Part shown: in pieces, positions 17,017 through 25,734 of the stretch
Position numbering within the stretch: the stretch's first letter is position 1
Layout of the letters: each line of letters starts with the position of its first letter
NCBI RefSeq assembly: GCF_030817055.1
Contig: NZ_JAUSYV010000001.1
Span: 1,264,001 to 1,328,000, forward strand
Direction of reading: 5' to 3'
DNA length: 64,000 nt
From: Bacillus sp. V2I10
GTDB lineage: Bacteria > Bacillota > Bacilli > Bacillales > Bacillaceae
Position numbers and translations under genes: made by a program
The notes under the pieces: generated by a model
Database searches by the model: none
What the model saw: the letters and a program-made list of their open reading frames with translations, nothing else
What the model was told of the DNA's origin: nothing

Positions 17017-18333
17017 TTATGAAGCAGCATGATTTTCTTCGCTGAATTTCTGTTTATCCCACATGCGGAAGAAAGGATAATAGATAAAGAAGGCAATCAC
17101 CATGTTAATCAGCTGCATGATGAGCCCCGATATTTTTCCGCCAGTTGCCAAGTACCCGCCAAAGAGTGGAGGCATTGTCCATGGAACTCCGATTCCCGCT
17201 GGTCTAGCGACAATTCCAGTCGTCATGCAAATGTAGGTTGCGATTGTAATCGCAATAGGTGTTAAGATAAATGGAATAATCAGCAGGGGGTTCATGACAA
17301 TCGGCATTCCAAACGTGACCGGCTCATTAATATTGAACACACCCGGTCCTATGGACAGACGCCCAAGCTGTTTCATTTGCTGGCTTTTTCCAAGGAAGAG
17401 CATACAGAAGACCAGTGACAGCGTGGCCCCCGATCCGCCAATATAGACGAATAAGTCAAAGAACTGCTGAGTGAAGATATTTGGCAGAGCTTCACCTGCT
17501 TGAAAGGCAACCCTGTTTTCATCCATAGAAGTCAGCCAGATTGGCCCCATGACTCCGCCGACGATACTTGCTCCGTGAAGTCCTGTAGACCAAAGAAGCT
17601 GAATCAGGATAACGGCGACAATACTTCCGATCAAACTTCCGCCAAGGACGCCGAGAGGTTTACCAAGCAGGATGCTGACTACATTATGAAGACTTTCAAA
17701 TGACGTATTTTCAACGAGTAACCGCAAAAGCCAGACGGATGTAAGAATAAAGAATCCAGGTATAAGCGCGATAAACGAACGGCTTACTGCCGGCGGTACA
17801 CCGTCAGGCATTTTGATCACAAGGTTTTTCTGAATGACGAACCTGAATATTTCAGTTGATAGGATAGCAAGAAGCATCGCAACAAATAGTCCTTTGCTTC
17901 CCATTAAAGCGGCAGGAATGGCGCCGCCGACCAAAACAGCTTCAGATGCACCTTCTGCTAGAAACGGAACTTGGTAGGGGGTGGCCAAGAGGAAGGCTGC
18001 AACAGAAACCGCACCAGCTGTAAGGGCATCAACACCATAATTTTCAGCAAGGCGATAGGCAATCCCGAAAGATGCAATCAGCGCCATGATGTCAAACGTA
18101 GCCCCGACTGGATAGAGAAGCTTTGTCAGCCATTGGTCCCCGAATACACTTGCCATAAATTCTGGATAGCCTTCGATCGGAAGAAATCCGAGAATTAAAA
18201 ACACAGATCCGATAATAATGAGCGGCATTGTAAGAATAATACCATCCCTTAAAGCCTGCAGATGCCGCTGTCCTGCAACCTTTGCTGCAGCCGCCATAAA
18301 TTTTTCCTCAAAGAAGCGATTGACCTTTCCCAT
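17017..18333 (-). CDS. licC: PTS cellobiose-family IIC permease
   Basis: A 438-residue EIIC membrane transporter of the Lac/cellobiose family with about 10 hydrophobic segments. The conserved NEPVTFGMPIVMNP motif is the substrate-binding loop region. It carries beta-glucoside oligomers across the membrane with phosphorylation. I prefer ATG at 18333 (MGKVNRFFEE) because AAGGGG lies eight bases upstream, overlapping the end of licB; a GTG at 18342 is an alternative. Confidence 0.92.
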   Translation of the reverse strand: MGKVNRFFEEKFMAAAAKVAGQRHLQALRDGIILTMPLIIIGSVFLILGFLPIEGYPEFMASVFGDQWLTKLLYPVGATFDIMALIASFGIAYRLAENYGVDALTAGAVSVAAFLLATPYQVPFLAEGASEAVLVGGAIPAALMGSKGLFVAMLLAILSTEIFRFVIQKNLVIKMPDGVPPAVSRSFIALIPGFFILTSVWLLRLLVENTSFESLHNVVSILLGKPLGVLGGSLIGSIVAVILIQLLWSTGLHGASIVGGVMGPIWLTSMDENRVAFQAGEALPNIFTQQFFDLFVYIGGSGATLSLVFCMLFLGKSQQMKQLGRLSIGPGVFNINEPVTFGMPIVMNPLLIIPFILTPIAITIATYICMTTGIVARPAGIGVPWTMPPLFGGYLATGGKISGLIMQLINMVIAFFIYYPFFRMWDKQKFSEENHAAS

Positions 18334-18338
18334 TCTAG

Positions 18339-18653
18339 TCACCCCTTAGCTGAATTAATAAGTCCAAGAGCAAAATTTAGTACTTCCTTTCCATTGCATG
18401 TTCCATAATGCAGCATATTGATGGAATCAACCGGAATTCCGCGTTTCTGCCCCTTTGTCTTTAATTGCGGCAGCAAATAGCGGACTTGCGGTCCTACGAG
18501 CAGGACATCCGCCTGATCCAAATGCTTGTTTACTTCACTGGCGCCAACAGCCCATATCCTGCAATCAAGTCCTTGCTCCTTCGCGCTTGCTTCCATTTTA
18601 GAAACAAGCAGGCTTGTTGACATCCCAGCAGCACAGCATAGTAAAATATTCAC
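18339..18653 (-). CDS. licB: PTS lactose/cellobiose-family IIB component
   Basis: A 104-residue EIIB. The P-loop-like start NILLCCAAGMSTSLLV holds the phosphorylated cysteine (Cys7). It is the first gene of the operon. The start is GTG with AAGGGGGG upstream. A perfect cre box lies at 18671-18684, only 17 bases before the start codon, so CcpA repression by roadblock or promoter blocking is likely. Confidence 0.92.
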   Translation of the reverse strand: MNILLCCAAGMSTSLLVSKMEASAKEQGLDCRIWAVGASEVNKHLDQADVLLVGPQVRYLLPQLKTKGQKRGIPVDSINMLHYGTCNGKEVLNFALGLINSAKG

Positions 18654-18670
18654 CTAAACAGCCCCCCTTT

Positions 18671-18684
18671 TGTAAGCGATTTCA
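18671..18684 (+). promoter_or_regulatory. cre (CcpA) box of the lic operon
   Basis: TGTAAGCGATTTCA matches TGWAANCGNTNWCA at all 14 positions. It lies between licB's start region and its likely promoter. Confidence 0.85.
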
Positions 18685-18984
18685 TAAGTTGTTCAAAAAA
18701 ATAAACGAGCTTAATAATAGGTATGGAGAATTTTTCGAAATATGTATAAGCTTGTTGCGTGAAAATAGAAAAATAAAGGCGGACAGGCTGAATTTGGAAA
18801 AGGGTGCGGAGAACCGAACCTGAGTGGTTTCGGGGTAAATAATTAATACTGATAAACTCTCGATTTACGCTGATAAACATTTAATAGGCACAGATTATTG
18901 GCCAGATAAGCTGCGATATCAGCATCCGAAATTGGGGTCATGGATTTCGCTTATTCCGATTTCTAAGGCACCATTCTAAAAAAG
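18685..18984. other. lic promoter region and unassigned DNA
   Basis: An AT-rich region that must hold the lic promoter (for example CCTATTATTA on the minus strand as a -10 candidate). TGATAAAC occurs twice near 18850-18880. No gene was recognised. Confidence 0.4.
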
Positions 18985-19012
18985 AAAAGAGCCCCCGCAG
19001 GAGAGCTCTTTT
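18985..19012 (-). terminator. Terminator of the 142-aa membrane protein gene
   Basis: AAAAGAGC / GCTCTTTT hairpin at the stop codon of the minus-strand gene. Confidence 0.65.
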
Positions 19013-19439
19013 ACAGATCAACATCCTCATTTTTGCCACTCTTGAAAATACCTCTGATGATCAAGAATGCAAGAATGAGTCCAATATAAATCAAGAACAT
19101 GGCAACAAATCCCCAAAGTCCAACTATAGCATCTATAAATTCCATGTTTCCTCTATTAGTCAGGGCCTGCTGTATCTCTATTCCAAATACGAGAACAAAC
19201 ATAAATGTCAGTGTATATAAGAATGAGAGAGCAGTAATGCCAAATGGCAGCTTTGACAGCCATTTAGATAATAGATAAACGAACACAAATACACCCATTC
19301 CGATAATGCCCATAATCCAAAAATGCAGGTCTTTATCTGTCACGTTCAGTCCAAGCGTCTGGTAGGCAGCCGCATTGATCATATCGTGTATATTATTAAC
19401 GATTTCAGCTATAAGCTTAATAAAATCTTTCAGAAACAT
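19011..19439 (-). CDS. Hypothetical membrane protein with about three helices
   Basis: A 142-residue protein I do not recognise as a named family. Hydrophobic segments lie near residues 40-60 (FWIMGIIGMGVFVFVYLL), 68-86 (ITALSFLYTLTFMFVLVFG) and 105-130 (LWGFVAMFLIYIGLILAFLIIRG). It has an amphipathic N-terminus (FLKDFIKLIAEIV) and an acidic tail. It is monocistronic with its own terminator. Confidence 0.6.
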   Translation of the reverse strand: MFLKDFIKLIAEIVNNIHDMINAAAYQTLGLNVTDKDLHFWIMGIIGMGVFVFVYLLSKWLSKLPFGITALSFLYTLTFMFVLVFGIEIQQALTNRGNMEFIDAIVGLWGFVAMFLIYIGLILAFLIIRGIFKSGKNEDVDL

Positions 19440-19478
19440 TCACTCATTTCTATAAGGTGATGATTCTATTATACCTCA

Positions 19479-20822
19479 CTAAGTCAATGCCGCTCTTTTC
19501 AGCAGGCGATGAATGGAGCGGTTGGCTTCTCTTAATATGACTTCCTTATTCATTGTTTTCATGATGCCGTTTTCCATCACGATTTTTCCATTGATGATTG
19601 TTGTCTCAACATCTCCTCGTCCGGCAGAGTAAACAATTCTTGAAATAGGATCTGCTTCTGAAGGGTATGTGTGGAACTGATTGAGATTCAGAATGACCAT
19701 ATCTGCTTTTTTCCCAATCTCAAGGCTGCCGATTTCATTTTCTAAGCCGACGGCCTTTGCTCCGCCAATCGTCGCCATCTGAAAAACCGTTTTCGCATCC
19801 ATGGCTGCAGGGCCATGAATCGGCTTTTGAAGAAGGGCAGCAAGCCTCATTTCATTAAACATATCCAGGTTATTATTGCAGGGAGCACCATCAGCTCCAA
19901 GACTTAAACTCACATTCATATCGAGAAGTCCATTTGTATCTGCTACACCGGAAGCGAGTTTAAGATTTGAACCGGGACAATGGCTTACATGTATGCCGCG
20001 TTCTTTAATAATCCGCTTCTCATTCTCATCAAGCCAGACGCAGTGGGCAAGAATCAGGCGTTCATTCGCAAGTCCGAGATGATCTAAATAGACGATGTTT
20101 CTCATGCCTGTTTCTTCAAGAACGACCTTAATTTCTGCTTGATTTTCAGAAGCATGAGTATGTACTTTCACATCATGTTCAATCGATAGCTCTCTTACTT
20201 CCTTTAACAGCTGTTCTGTGCAGGAAATGACAAACCTTGGAGAAAAAGCATAACGGATCCTGCCGTTATCATATAAATTCCATTTCGCAAGCAAATCAAC
20301 ACTTTCCTGGATAGAGGACTCCGTTTTCTCTCTAAGTCCTGCCGGCACGTCATATCCTTTATCCATCATGACTTTGCCTGATAACGCCCTTATCCCGCTT
20401 GCGGCAATAGCCTGAAAAGCAAAATCGGTATGGTGTACGGTTTCCATATCAACGATGGTGGTAGTACCGCTTTGAATCAATTCCCCAATTCCAAGCATCG
20501 CAGAATAATAGACAGATTCCTCGTCGTGGGATGCTTCAAGAGGCCAAATTCTTTTTTTCAGCCAATCCAATAATTCAAGATCATCTCCTCTGCCGCGGAA
20601 GAGCGTCTGGCATAAGTGAATATGTGTTTGAACAAATCCCGGAATAATGGTCCGGCTGGCAGCATCAATGACCTTTTCAGCAGGGTTCTTCAGATTTGGT
20701 CCAATCGCTGCAATCAGATCATCTTTTATGAAAATATCTCCTGTAAAAATATCATTCTGTTCATTCATTGAAATGATTTGTGCATTTTTAATAAGAAGAG
20801 AGCCCATAGAAAACCGAATCAT
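19479..20822 (-). CDS. Amidohydrolase-superfamily deaminase (TrzN/MtaD type)
   Basis: A 447-residue metal-dependent amidohydrolase. Motif I is THIHL (metal His pair), then HTHASE, the metal-binding His in LAHCVWLD, and SLGADGAPCNNNLDMF with the catalytic Asp. The family includes 5'-deoxyadenosine/methylthioadenosine/SAH deaminase and triazine hydrolases; the nucleoside deaminase role is the likelier one in bacilli, by inference. ATG at 20822 is preferred because AGAAGG lies nine bases upstream; the TTG at 20831 directly abuts it. It is divergent from the small gene at 20998. Confidence 0.85.
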   Translation of the reverse strand: MIRFSMGSLLIKNAQIISMNEQNDIFTGDIFIKDDLIAAIGPNLKNPAEKVIDAASRTIIPGFVQTHIHLCQTLFRGRGDDLELLDWLKKRIWPLEASHDEESVYYSAMLGIGELIQSGTTTIVDMETVHHTDFAFQAIAASGIRALSGKVMMDKGYDVPAGLREKTESSIQESVDLLAKWNLYDNGRIRYAFSPRFVISCTEQLLKEVRELSIEHDVKVHTHASENQAEIKVVLEETGMRNIVYLDHLGLANERLILAHCVWLDENEKRIIKERGIHVSHCPGSNLKLASGVADTNGLLDMNVSLSLGADGAPCNNNLDMFNEMRLAALLQKPIHGPAAMDAKTVFQMATIGGAKAVGLENEIGSLEIGKKADMVILNLNQFHTYPSEADPISRIVYSAGRGDVETTIINGKIVMENGIMKTMNKEVILREANRSIHRLLKRAALT

Positions 20823-20912
20823 TATATGCAACCTTCTGATTGATAATTTTATAAAATAAGAGGTTATAAAAAGTTAATATAGGAATATAGTAAAAATACG
20901 AATCAACGCTTT

Positions 20913-20928
20913 AACGTTTTAAAACGTT
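20913..20928. promoter_or_regulatory. 16-bp perfect palindrome in a divergent intergenic region
   Basis: AACGTTTTAAAACGTT. It lies between the divergent amidohydrolase gene and the 72-aa gene, and its position suggests an operator. The cognate regulator is unknown. Confidence 0.5.
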
Positions 20929-20997
20929 GTAGATTTAAGGGGAATTTCCAAGTAAAATAAATAAAATAGCATTTTTATCGGAAAGGGATGGAGAACT

Positions 20998-21216
20998 GTG
21001 AGATATACAAAAAAAGAGTCAAATGAATTGATTGCAGCTGCTTTTCACCTTTTAAGGAACAGAAAAGTAGCTACTCCTAAACAAATTGCAGATGATCTGG
21101 AAGCACAAACAGGCAAACGGGTATCGTCTCCCTCCGCATTTATGGTAAAGGTTATTGAGCGCTATCCTTCTGTCGTAAAACCAAGAAGAGGGGTTTATAT
21201 GATCAGGGAAGGGTAA
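20998..21216 (+). CDS. Small hypothetical protein, winged-helix-like
   Basis: A 72-residue basic protein. Its order of two helices (NELIAAAFHLLRNRKVATPKQIADDLEAQ) and a hairpin ending PSVVKPRRGVYMIREG resembles a small winged helix. It may bind nucleic acid; no family name is claimed. The start is GTG with GGAG upstream. A terminator follows at 21305-21343. Confidence 0.6.
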   Translation: MRYTKKESNELIAAAFHLLRNRKVATPKQIADDLEAQTGKRVSSPSAFMVKVIERYPSVVKPRRGVYMIREG

Positions 21217-21304
21217 ATTTTTTTCTGATTTTCTCTTATTCTACTATAGAAAAATCATAAAGACTCCAAATGTGTGAGAAAATGCAACAGACTATTTTAT
21301 ATGT

Positions 21305-21343
21305 AAAAAAGAACCTCTGATCGATCAGGGGTTCCATTTTTTT
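21305..21343 (+). terminator. Rho-independent terminator
   Basis: GAACCTCTGATC / GATCAGGGGTTC hairpin flanked by A- and T-runs (bidirectional form). Confidence 0.8.
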
Positions 21344-21360
21344 ATAGGATAAGCAAGTAA

Positions 21361-21476
21361 ATGGTTTCGTGTCTGGCTCCAGCGCCTAGCTCACCGGTCA
21401 GAACGGCTCCTCCAATAAAGTCAAAACCGGACTTTTCCGCCAGGTTCTTATCTGCCTTTCGGAGCTTCCGCTTTTT
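21361..21476 (-). repeat. GC-rich Bacillaceae-type intergenic repeat
   Basis: Read on the minus strand it begins AAGCGGAAGC and ends CTAGGCGCTGGAGCCAGACA, with inner GC-rich hairpin-forming segments. From memory, elements with these two ends recur in many Bacillaceae intergenic regions. It abuts the stop codon of the TerD fusion gene. Confidence 0.55.
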
Positions 21477-22907
21477 TTAAGAAAGAAATTCATTCGGATT
21501 CAATCCGAGTTCATTGCAGATATCAGCTACCACTCTTTGTTCATTGTGGTCGAAATGGCCGTCAGCAAAGCCGATTGCAATGCAGTAGCGTGCAACAAGT
21601 CTTGCAATTTCAGGCTTTGATCTGACTTTGCCAAGTGCTTTAAATGCTTCAGCACGGCCGATCATAGGATCCCTTTCAATTCGCTGTACATATAGATTGA
21701 ACTGCTGAATGACTTTATTTGTATCAAAAACGCGCAATTCCTCACTCTGATTCACAAATTCCATCATTTTTTGGCGTTCTGCAGGATCTAATCTGCCATC
21801 TGCCATTCCTACTAGTGCGCATGCGGAAACAACAGCTTCAAGCACGTCCTGGCTCTTGTACTTCTGGAACAATTCCATTGCTTTTCTTTTTTGCTGGTTG
21901 GCCCAGTCTGCATAATCCGTCTGATTGGGAGACCAGGAATTTCCGCAGCTGTTGCATGTGAACTTCAGCTTGTTTTTTCCGATAAATCCTCCCAATAAAC
22001 CGACAGGACCCAGAATTAAACCGCCGACAGCCGCTTTTCCAAGACCAAATCCTTTTTCACCAGTCCGGACATTTGTTGAATGACAGCGGATACAGCTGAT
22101 GTTTTCGCCGCTGTATGTCTGTGATCCTTGAGCGGGAGGCTGAGAATAAGCTTGGTTTGTTTGACCATATGCAGGTTGACCAAACGATGGATTTTGCTGA
22201 TTATAGGACGGACTTTGCTGTCCAAATGCCTGATTCTGCTGCCCGTATTCTGGTGAAGGCTGAGAGTATGAAGGCAGAGTCTGGTTTTGCTGAAATCCTT
22301 GTGAATGAATTCCTGCCGCCGGTGCAGGCTCATCATCAACAGATACTCCGAAATTGCGGCACAAGGCTTCAAGGCCGCCCTGGAAGCCGCTTGCAATCGC
22401 ATTGAATTTCCATTCGCCGTTATGTCGATAAAGCTCTGCTGCCACAATCGCTGTTTCAACTGTGAAGTCTCTGCCAAGATTAAATCGGATGAGCTCTTCA
22501 TTATTAAGAGGATTAAAGATTCGCACATATGCATTTTGGACTTGTCCGAAATTTTGCTGCTTCATTTGTGCATCATGAATGGTTATCGTAAAGGCAATGC
22601 GGTGGATGGACTGAGGAACAGCCGTTAAATGAATCTGAATTTGTTCATCATCCTGATGTCCTGCGCCTGTGCGATTATCACCAGTGTATAGAATCGAGCT
22701 ATTTCCGCCGTTCGGATTATTATAAAAAACGAAGTCAAGATCACTATTTACTTTGCCGGATTGTCCCAGCAAAAACGCCGAAGCATCGAGATCGTATGTA
22801 GATCCATGATGGCTCACATCCCATCCTAATCCTACAATGACATTCTGAAGACCAGGGTTGGTTTTTGTTAAATCAACTTTTTGACCTTTGCTGAGCGTAA
22901 CACCCAT
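21477..22907 (-). CDS. TerD - low-complexity linker - zinc ribbon - TerB fusion protein
   Basis: A 476-residue modular protein. Residues 1-192 are a TerD domain (GVTLSKGQKVDLTK, calcium-binding DLDASAFLL, DNRTGAG). Residues 193-270 are a Gln/Pro/Ser/Tyr-rich linker with YGQQNQAF-like repeats. Residues 273-326 hold CIRC and CNSC zinc knuckles separated by a hydrophobic glycine-rich loop, a LITAF-like layout. The last 140 residues are a TerB-like helical domain (ADGRLDPAERQKM and ADGHFDHNEQRV metal-binding repeats). TerD and TerB belong to tellurite/stress-resistance systems thought to work at the membrane. No other ter genes are adjacent. RBS and ATG agree. Confidence 0.9.
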   Translation of the reverse strand: MGVTLSKGQKVDLTKTNPGLQNVIVGLGWDVSHHGSTYDLDASAFLLGQSGKVNSDLDFVFYNNPNGGNSSILYTGDNRTGAGHQDDEQIQIHLTAVPQSIHRIAFTITIHDAQMKQQNFGQVQNAYVRIFNPLNNEELIRFNLGRDFTVETAIVAAELYRHNGEWKFNAIASGFQGGLEALCRNFGVSVDDEPAPAAGIHSQGFQQNQTLPSYSQPSPEYGQQNQAFGQQSPSYNQQNPSFGQPAYGQTNQAYSQPPAQGSQTYSGENISCIRCHSTNVRTGEKGFGLGKAAVGGLILGPVGLLGGFIGKNKLKFTCNSCGNSWSPNQTDYADWANQQKRKAMELFQKYKSQDVLEAVVSACALVGMADGRLDPAERQKMMEFVNQSEELRVFDTNKVIQQFNLYVQRIERDPMIGRAEAFKALGKVRSKPEIARLVARYCIAIGFADGHFDHNEQRVVADICNELGLNPNEFLS

Positions 22908-23121
22908 TCAATTGTTCACTCCTTAGGTAAATTTTAGTATAAAATTATTTCAAAAATATGTAAAAATAGTAAATTCCTTTACTAGTTAAATACTAAGTCT
23001 TTTAAACTATTTTTTCAATGATTAGCTGTTATTTCTTTAATGGAAGAGGATTGGTGGCAAGTGCCTGAAACTTGATGTTAAAATACTCTATACAGAAACA
23101 TTTTCAGGGAGGGGATTTAGC

Positions 23122-24357
23122 TTGAAAAAAAGAGTTGTTGTAACAGGTCTTGGAGCCGTCACTCCGGTTGGAGGTACAGCGGAAGAAAGCTTTGATCGCA
23201 TTATAAAAGGGAAAAGCGGAATAGGACCCTTATCTCATATTGATTCTAGTATTTATAACGTGAAAGTTGCTGCCGAAGTAAAAGGTTTTAAACCCGAAGA
23301 GTATATGGATATGAAAGAAGCACGAAGAATGGGCAGGTTTACACAGCTGGCTGTAGCTGCAAGCAAAATGGCTGTGAAAGATGCAGAGCTTACAATTGAT
23401 GAAAATAATGCAGAGAGAGTCGGAGTCTGGATTGGTTCAGGCATCGGCGGTTTAGGAGAGTTTGAAGAGCAGCACATTAAATTTCTGGACAAAGGTGTAA
23501 GACGGGTAAGCCCCTTTATTATTCCAATGCTGATTCCTGACCTTGCAGCAGGGAGAGTTTCTATTGAGCTTGGTGCAAAGGGAATCAATTCTTGTACAGT
23601 AACGGCTTGTGCGAGCGGGGCAAATTCAATTGGCGATGCCTTTAAAGTGATACAGCGGGGAGATGCTGATGTCATGATTACCGGCGGAACAGAAGCAGCC
23701 ATTACTCCAATGACAGTTGCCGGATTTTCAAATATGACAGCCCTGTCTACAAATCCTGATCCTCAAACAGCCTCCAGGCCTTTTGATAAAAACAGAAATG
23801 GATTTGTCATCGGAGAGGGGGCAGGCATTTTAATACTTGAAGAGCTTAAGCATGCATTGGCCAGGGGGGCGGAGATCTATGGAGAAATTGCCGGGTATGG
23901 GGCAACAGGTGATGCTTTCCATATCACAACACCTGCACCAGAAGGCGAAGGCGGCCAGCGTTCGATGATAATGGCGCTGCAGGATGCAGAATTAAAGCCT
24001 GAAGATGTGGATTATATTAATGCTCATGGCACAAGCACTCATTATAACGATCTTTACGAAACACAGGCTATCAAAGCAGTCTTCGGCAGTCATGCCTATA
24101 AGCTCCCGATTTCCTCAACAAAGTCCATGACAGGTCACCTGCTGGGTGCAGCCGGTGCAATCGAAGCTATTTTTTCTGTAATGGCTATTAGAGATAAGGT
24201 GATTCCGCCTACAATCAATTATGAGACAGCCGATCCTGAACTTGATTTGGATTACGTTCCGAATGAAGCAAGAAATCAGGAGCTGAACGCTGTTTTAAGC
24301 AATTCACTTGGATTTGGCGGTCACAATGCGACGCTGGTTTTTAAAAAATATAATTAG
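23122..24357 (+). CDS. fabF: 3-oxoacyl-ACP synthase II (FabF-type)
   Basis: A 411-residue condensing enzyme. The nucleophile is Cys163 in VTACASGAN, and the two catalytic His lie in NAHGTSTHYND and the segment SMTGHLLGAAGAIEA. It adds two-carbon units to acyl-ACP in fatty acid synthesis. The start is TTG with GGGAGGGG upstream. It stands alone, without fabH, so it may be a second copy (YhfB/FabF-like paralogue) with a special role; this is inference. A terminator follows at 24361-24384. Confidence 0.9.
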   Translation: MKKRVVVTGLGAVTPVGGTAEESFDRIIKGKSGIGPLSHIDSSIYNVKVAAEVKGFKPEEYMDMKEARRMGRFTQLAVAASKMAVKDAELTIDENNAERVGVWIGSGIGGLGEFEEQHIKFLDKGVRRVSPFIIPMLIPDLAAGRVSIELGAKGINSCTVTACASGANSIGDAFKVIQRGDADVMITGGTEAAITPMTVAGFSNMTALSTNPDPQTASRPFDKNRNGFVIGEGAGILILEELKHALARGAEIYGEIAGYGATGDAFHITTPAPEGEGGQRSMIMALQDAELKPEDVDYINAHGTSTHYNDLYETQAIKAVFGSHAYKLPISSTKSMTGHLLGAAGAIEAIFSVMAIRDKVIPPTINYETADPELDLDYVPNEARNQELNAVLSNSLGFGGHNATLVFKKYN

Positions 24358-24360
24358 AAG

Positions 24361-24384
24361 AAAGCCGGCTGATGAGCCGGCTTT
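24361..24384 (+). terminator. Rho-independent terminator after fabF
   Basis: AAAGCCGGCT / AGCCGGCTTT hairpin. Confidence 0.8.
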
Positions 24385-24488
24385 CAATATGCAGTTTATC
24401 AATTGATTTTCGGATTTTATCAATAGATTTCAGCCATATCCCTCTCTATTTTCCCTTTTTATCTTCCATTTTTAGAAATTTATCCACA

Positions 24489-25388
24489 CTAAAGCAAACT
24501 CTTGTGAATCCAAATTGCAGCCTGACAGCCGTCTCCCATGGCAATTGTAACTTGTTCGGAATGAACTCCGACATCTCCTGCAGCCCAGACATGCTTGACA
24601 CTCGTCTCTTTAGTTCTTGGATTCACCACCACATGCTTGTTCTCCAGTCTTTCAGCTCCGAGCATTCCTGCCAATTCAGAATGAACAGTATTCCCCCCAA
24701 ACGCAGCAAATGCACGGTCACCATATATCCTTCTTCCATCAGAGAGCTGAACACCTGTAAACGTGGAAGTTCCATTTACTAAAACAGAATCAATAGCTTC
24801 ATCCACGCAGCCAATCCCTTTTTCACGCAATTTCATTTTTATATCCTCAGGCAAATACTCTTTTTCATGATTGATATAGGTAAGATCTTTTGTCCAATAA
24901 GTAAGAGTGAGAGCCATATTTGCCCCAGAAGTCCCTGATCCGAGCACCAATGTTTTTTTCCCCTGAACCTCATAGCCGTCACAATCAGGGCAGACATAAA
25001 TACTTATCCCAAGACAAGGGTACAAATTAGGCAAGTGAGGCAGGCGATCAGTTAAGCCGGTTGCAATTAAAATTCTCATCGCCTCATACCTCTCACCATT
25101 TTCTGTCTTCACATGAAAGATAGAATCAGCTTTACTGACACTTGTTGCATACCCATTTAAAAAATGAACACCTGACCGTTCTGCCTGACCTTTACCAAGT
25201 TCCCGAAGCGTTTTTCCGCTTACGCCCTCAGGCCATCCTAAAATATTATGGTAGCTCCTGCATAGAGAAGAACGGCCTGAACCTGAATCAATCACCAGAA
25301 CCCTGCGATTATAGCGTCCAAGCTGTATAGCAGCCTGAAGACCTGCAATACCTGCGCCGATTATAATGCATTCGTATGTATTTTTCAT
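24489..25388 (-). CDS. Thioredoxin-reductase-like FAD/NAD(P) oxidoreductase
   Basis: A 300-residue flavoprotein. The FAD-binding GAGIAGLQAAIQLGRYNRRVLVID lies at residues 10-33. The redox-active pair is in YVCPDCDGYEV near 135 (CPDC rather than the CATC of TrxB). The second nucleotide-binding fold is VLGSGTSGANMALTL and the FAD C-terminal motif is VWAAGDVG. It likely reduces a disulphide or a small thiol with NADPH. ATG at 25388 is chosen because AAAGG lies about ten bases upstream; an extended start at 25475 would add a low-quality stretch. Confidence 0.85.
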   Translation of the reverse strand: MKNTYECIIIGAGIAGLQAAIQLGRYNRRVLVIDSGSGRSSLCRSYHNILGWPEGVSGKTLRELGKGQAERSGVHFLNGYATSVSKADSIFHVKTENGERYEAMRILIATGLTDRLPHLPNLYPCLGISIYVCPDCDGYEVQGKKTLVLGSGTSGANMALTLTYWTKDLTYINHEKEYLPEDIKMKLREKGIGCVDEAIDSVLVNGTSTFTGVQLSDGRRIYGDRAFAAFGGNTVHSELAGMLGAERLENKHVVVNPRTKETSVKHVWAAGDVGVHSEQVTIAMGDGCQAAIWIHKSLL

Positions 25389-25734
25389 TGAATAACACGC
25401 CTTTGTTAAAAAGATAGTGTTAGGATGTGTTAATTTTGGAATGTAATACTTCAGATTCATTAGCAATGAGAACAAATTCTTTCATTTCCCAGAAAAAAGA
25501 AACATTTACCAAAAACGGATGACTATTCAATCAACTTTTCCGGAAATAGTTTTAATGGGTATAAAAACTTACAAACAACCACAGCTGATTAAGCGCTTAC
25601 ATATTGAATTCTTGAATCATATGTCACCAATGCCGATTTCATACGAAAGAACGCTTTTTTACAAAAACCACCACTTGTATCCGGATTCCAACTAAACTAA
25701 AATGGGACTTTAGAAAAAAGGGAGGGGAAAATGA
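25389..25734. other. Divergent control region, no gene
   Basis: It lies between the divergent oxidoreductase and acyltransferase genes. TGTAAGCGCTTAAT on the minus strand (25588-25601) matches cre at 12 of 14 positions. Nothing else is recognised. Confidence 0.4.

Noticed and set aside
22115..22405. Possible CRISPR-like or tandem repeat in the TerD fusion gene
   Set aside because: The repetition is the codon pattern of a Gln/Pro/Ser linker inside an open frame, with no spacer-repeat structure.
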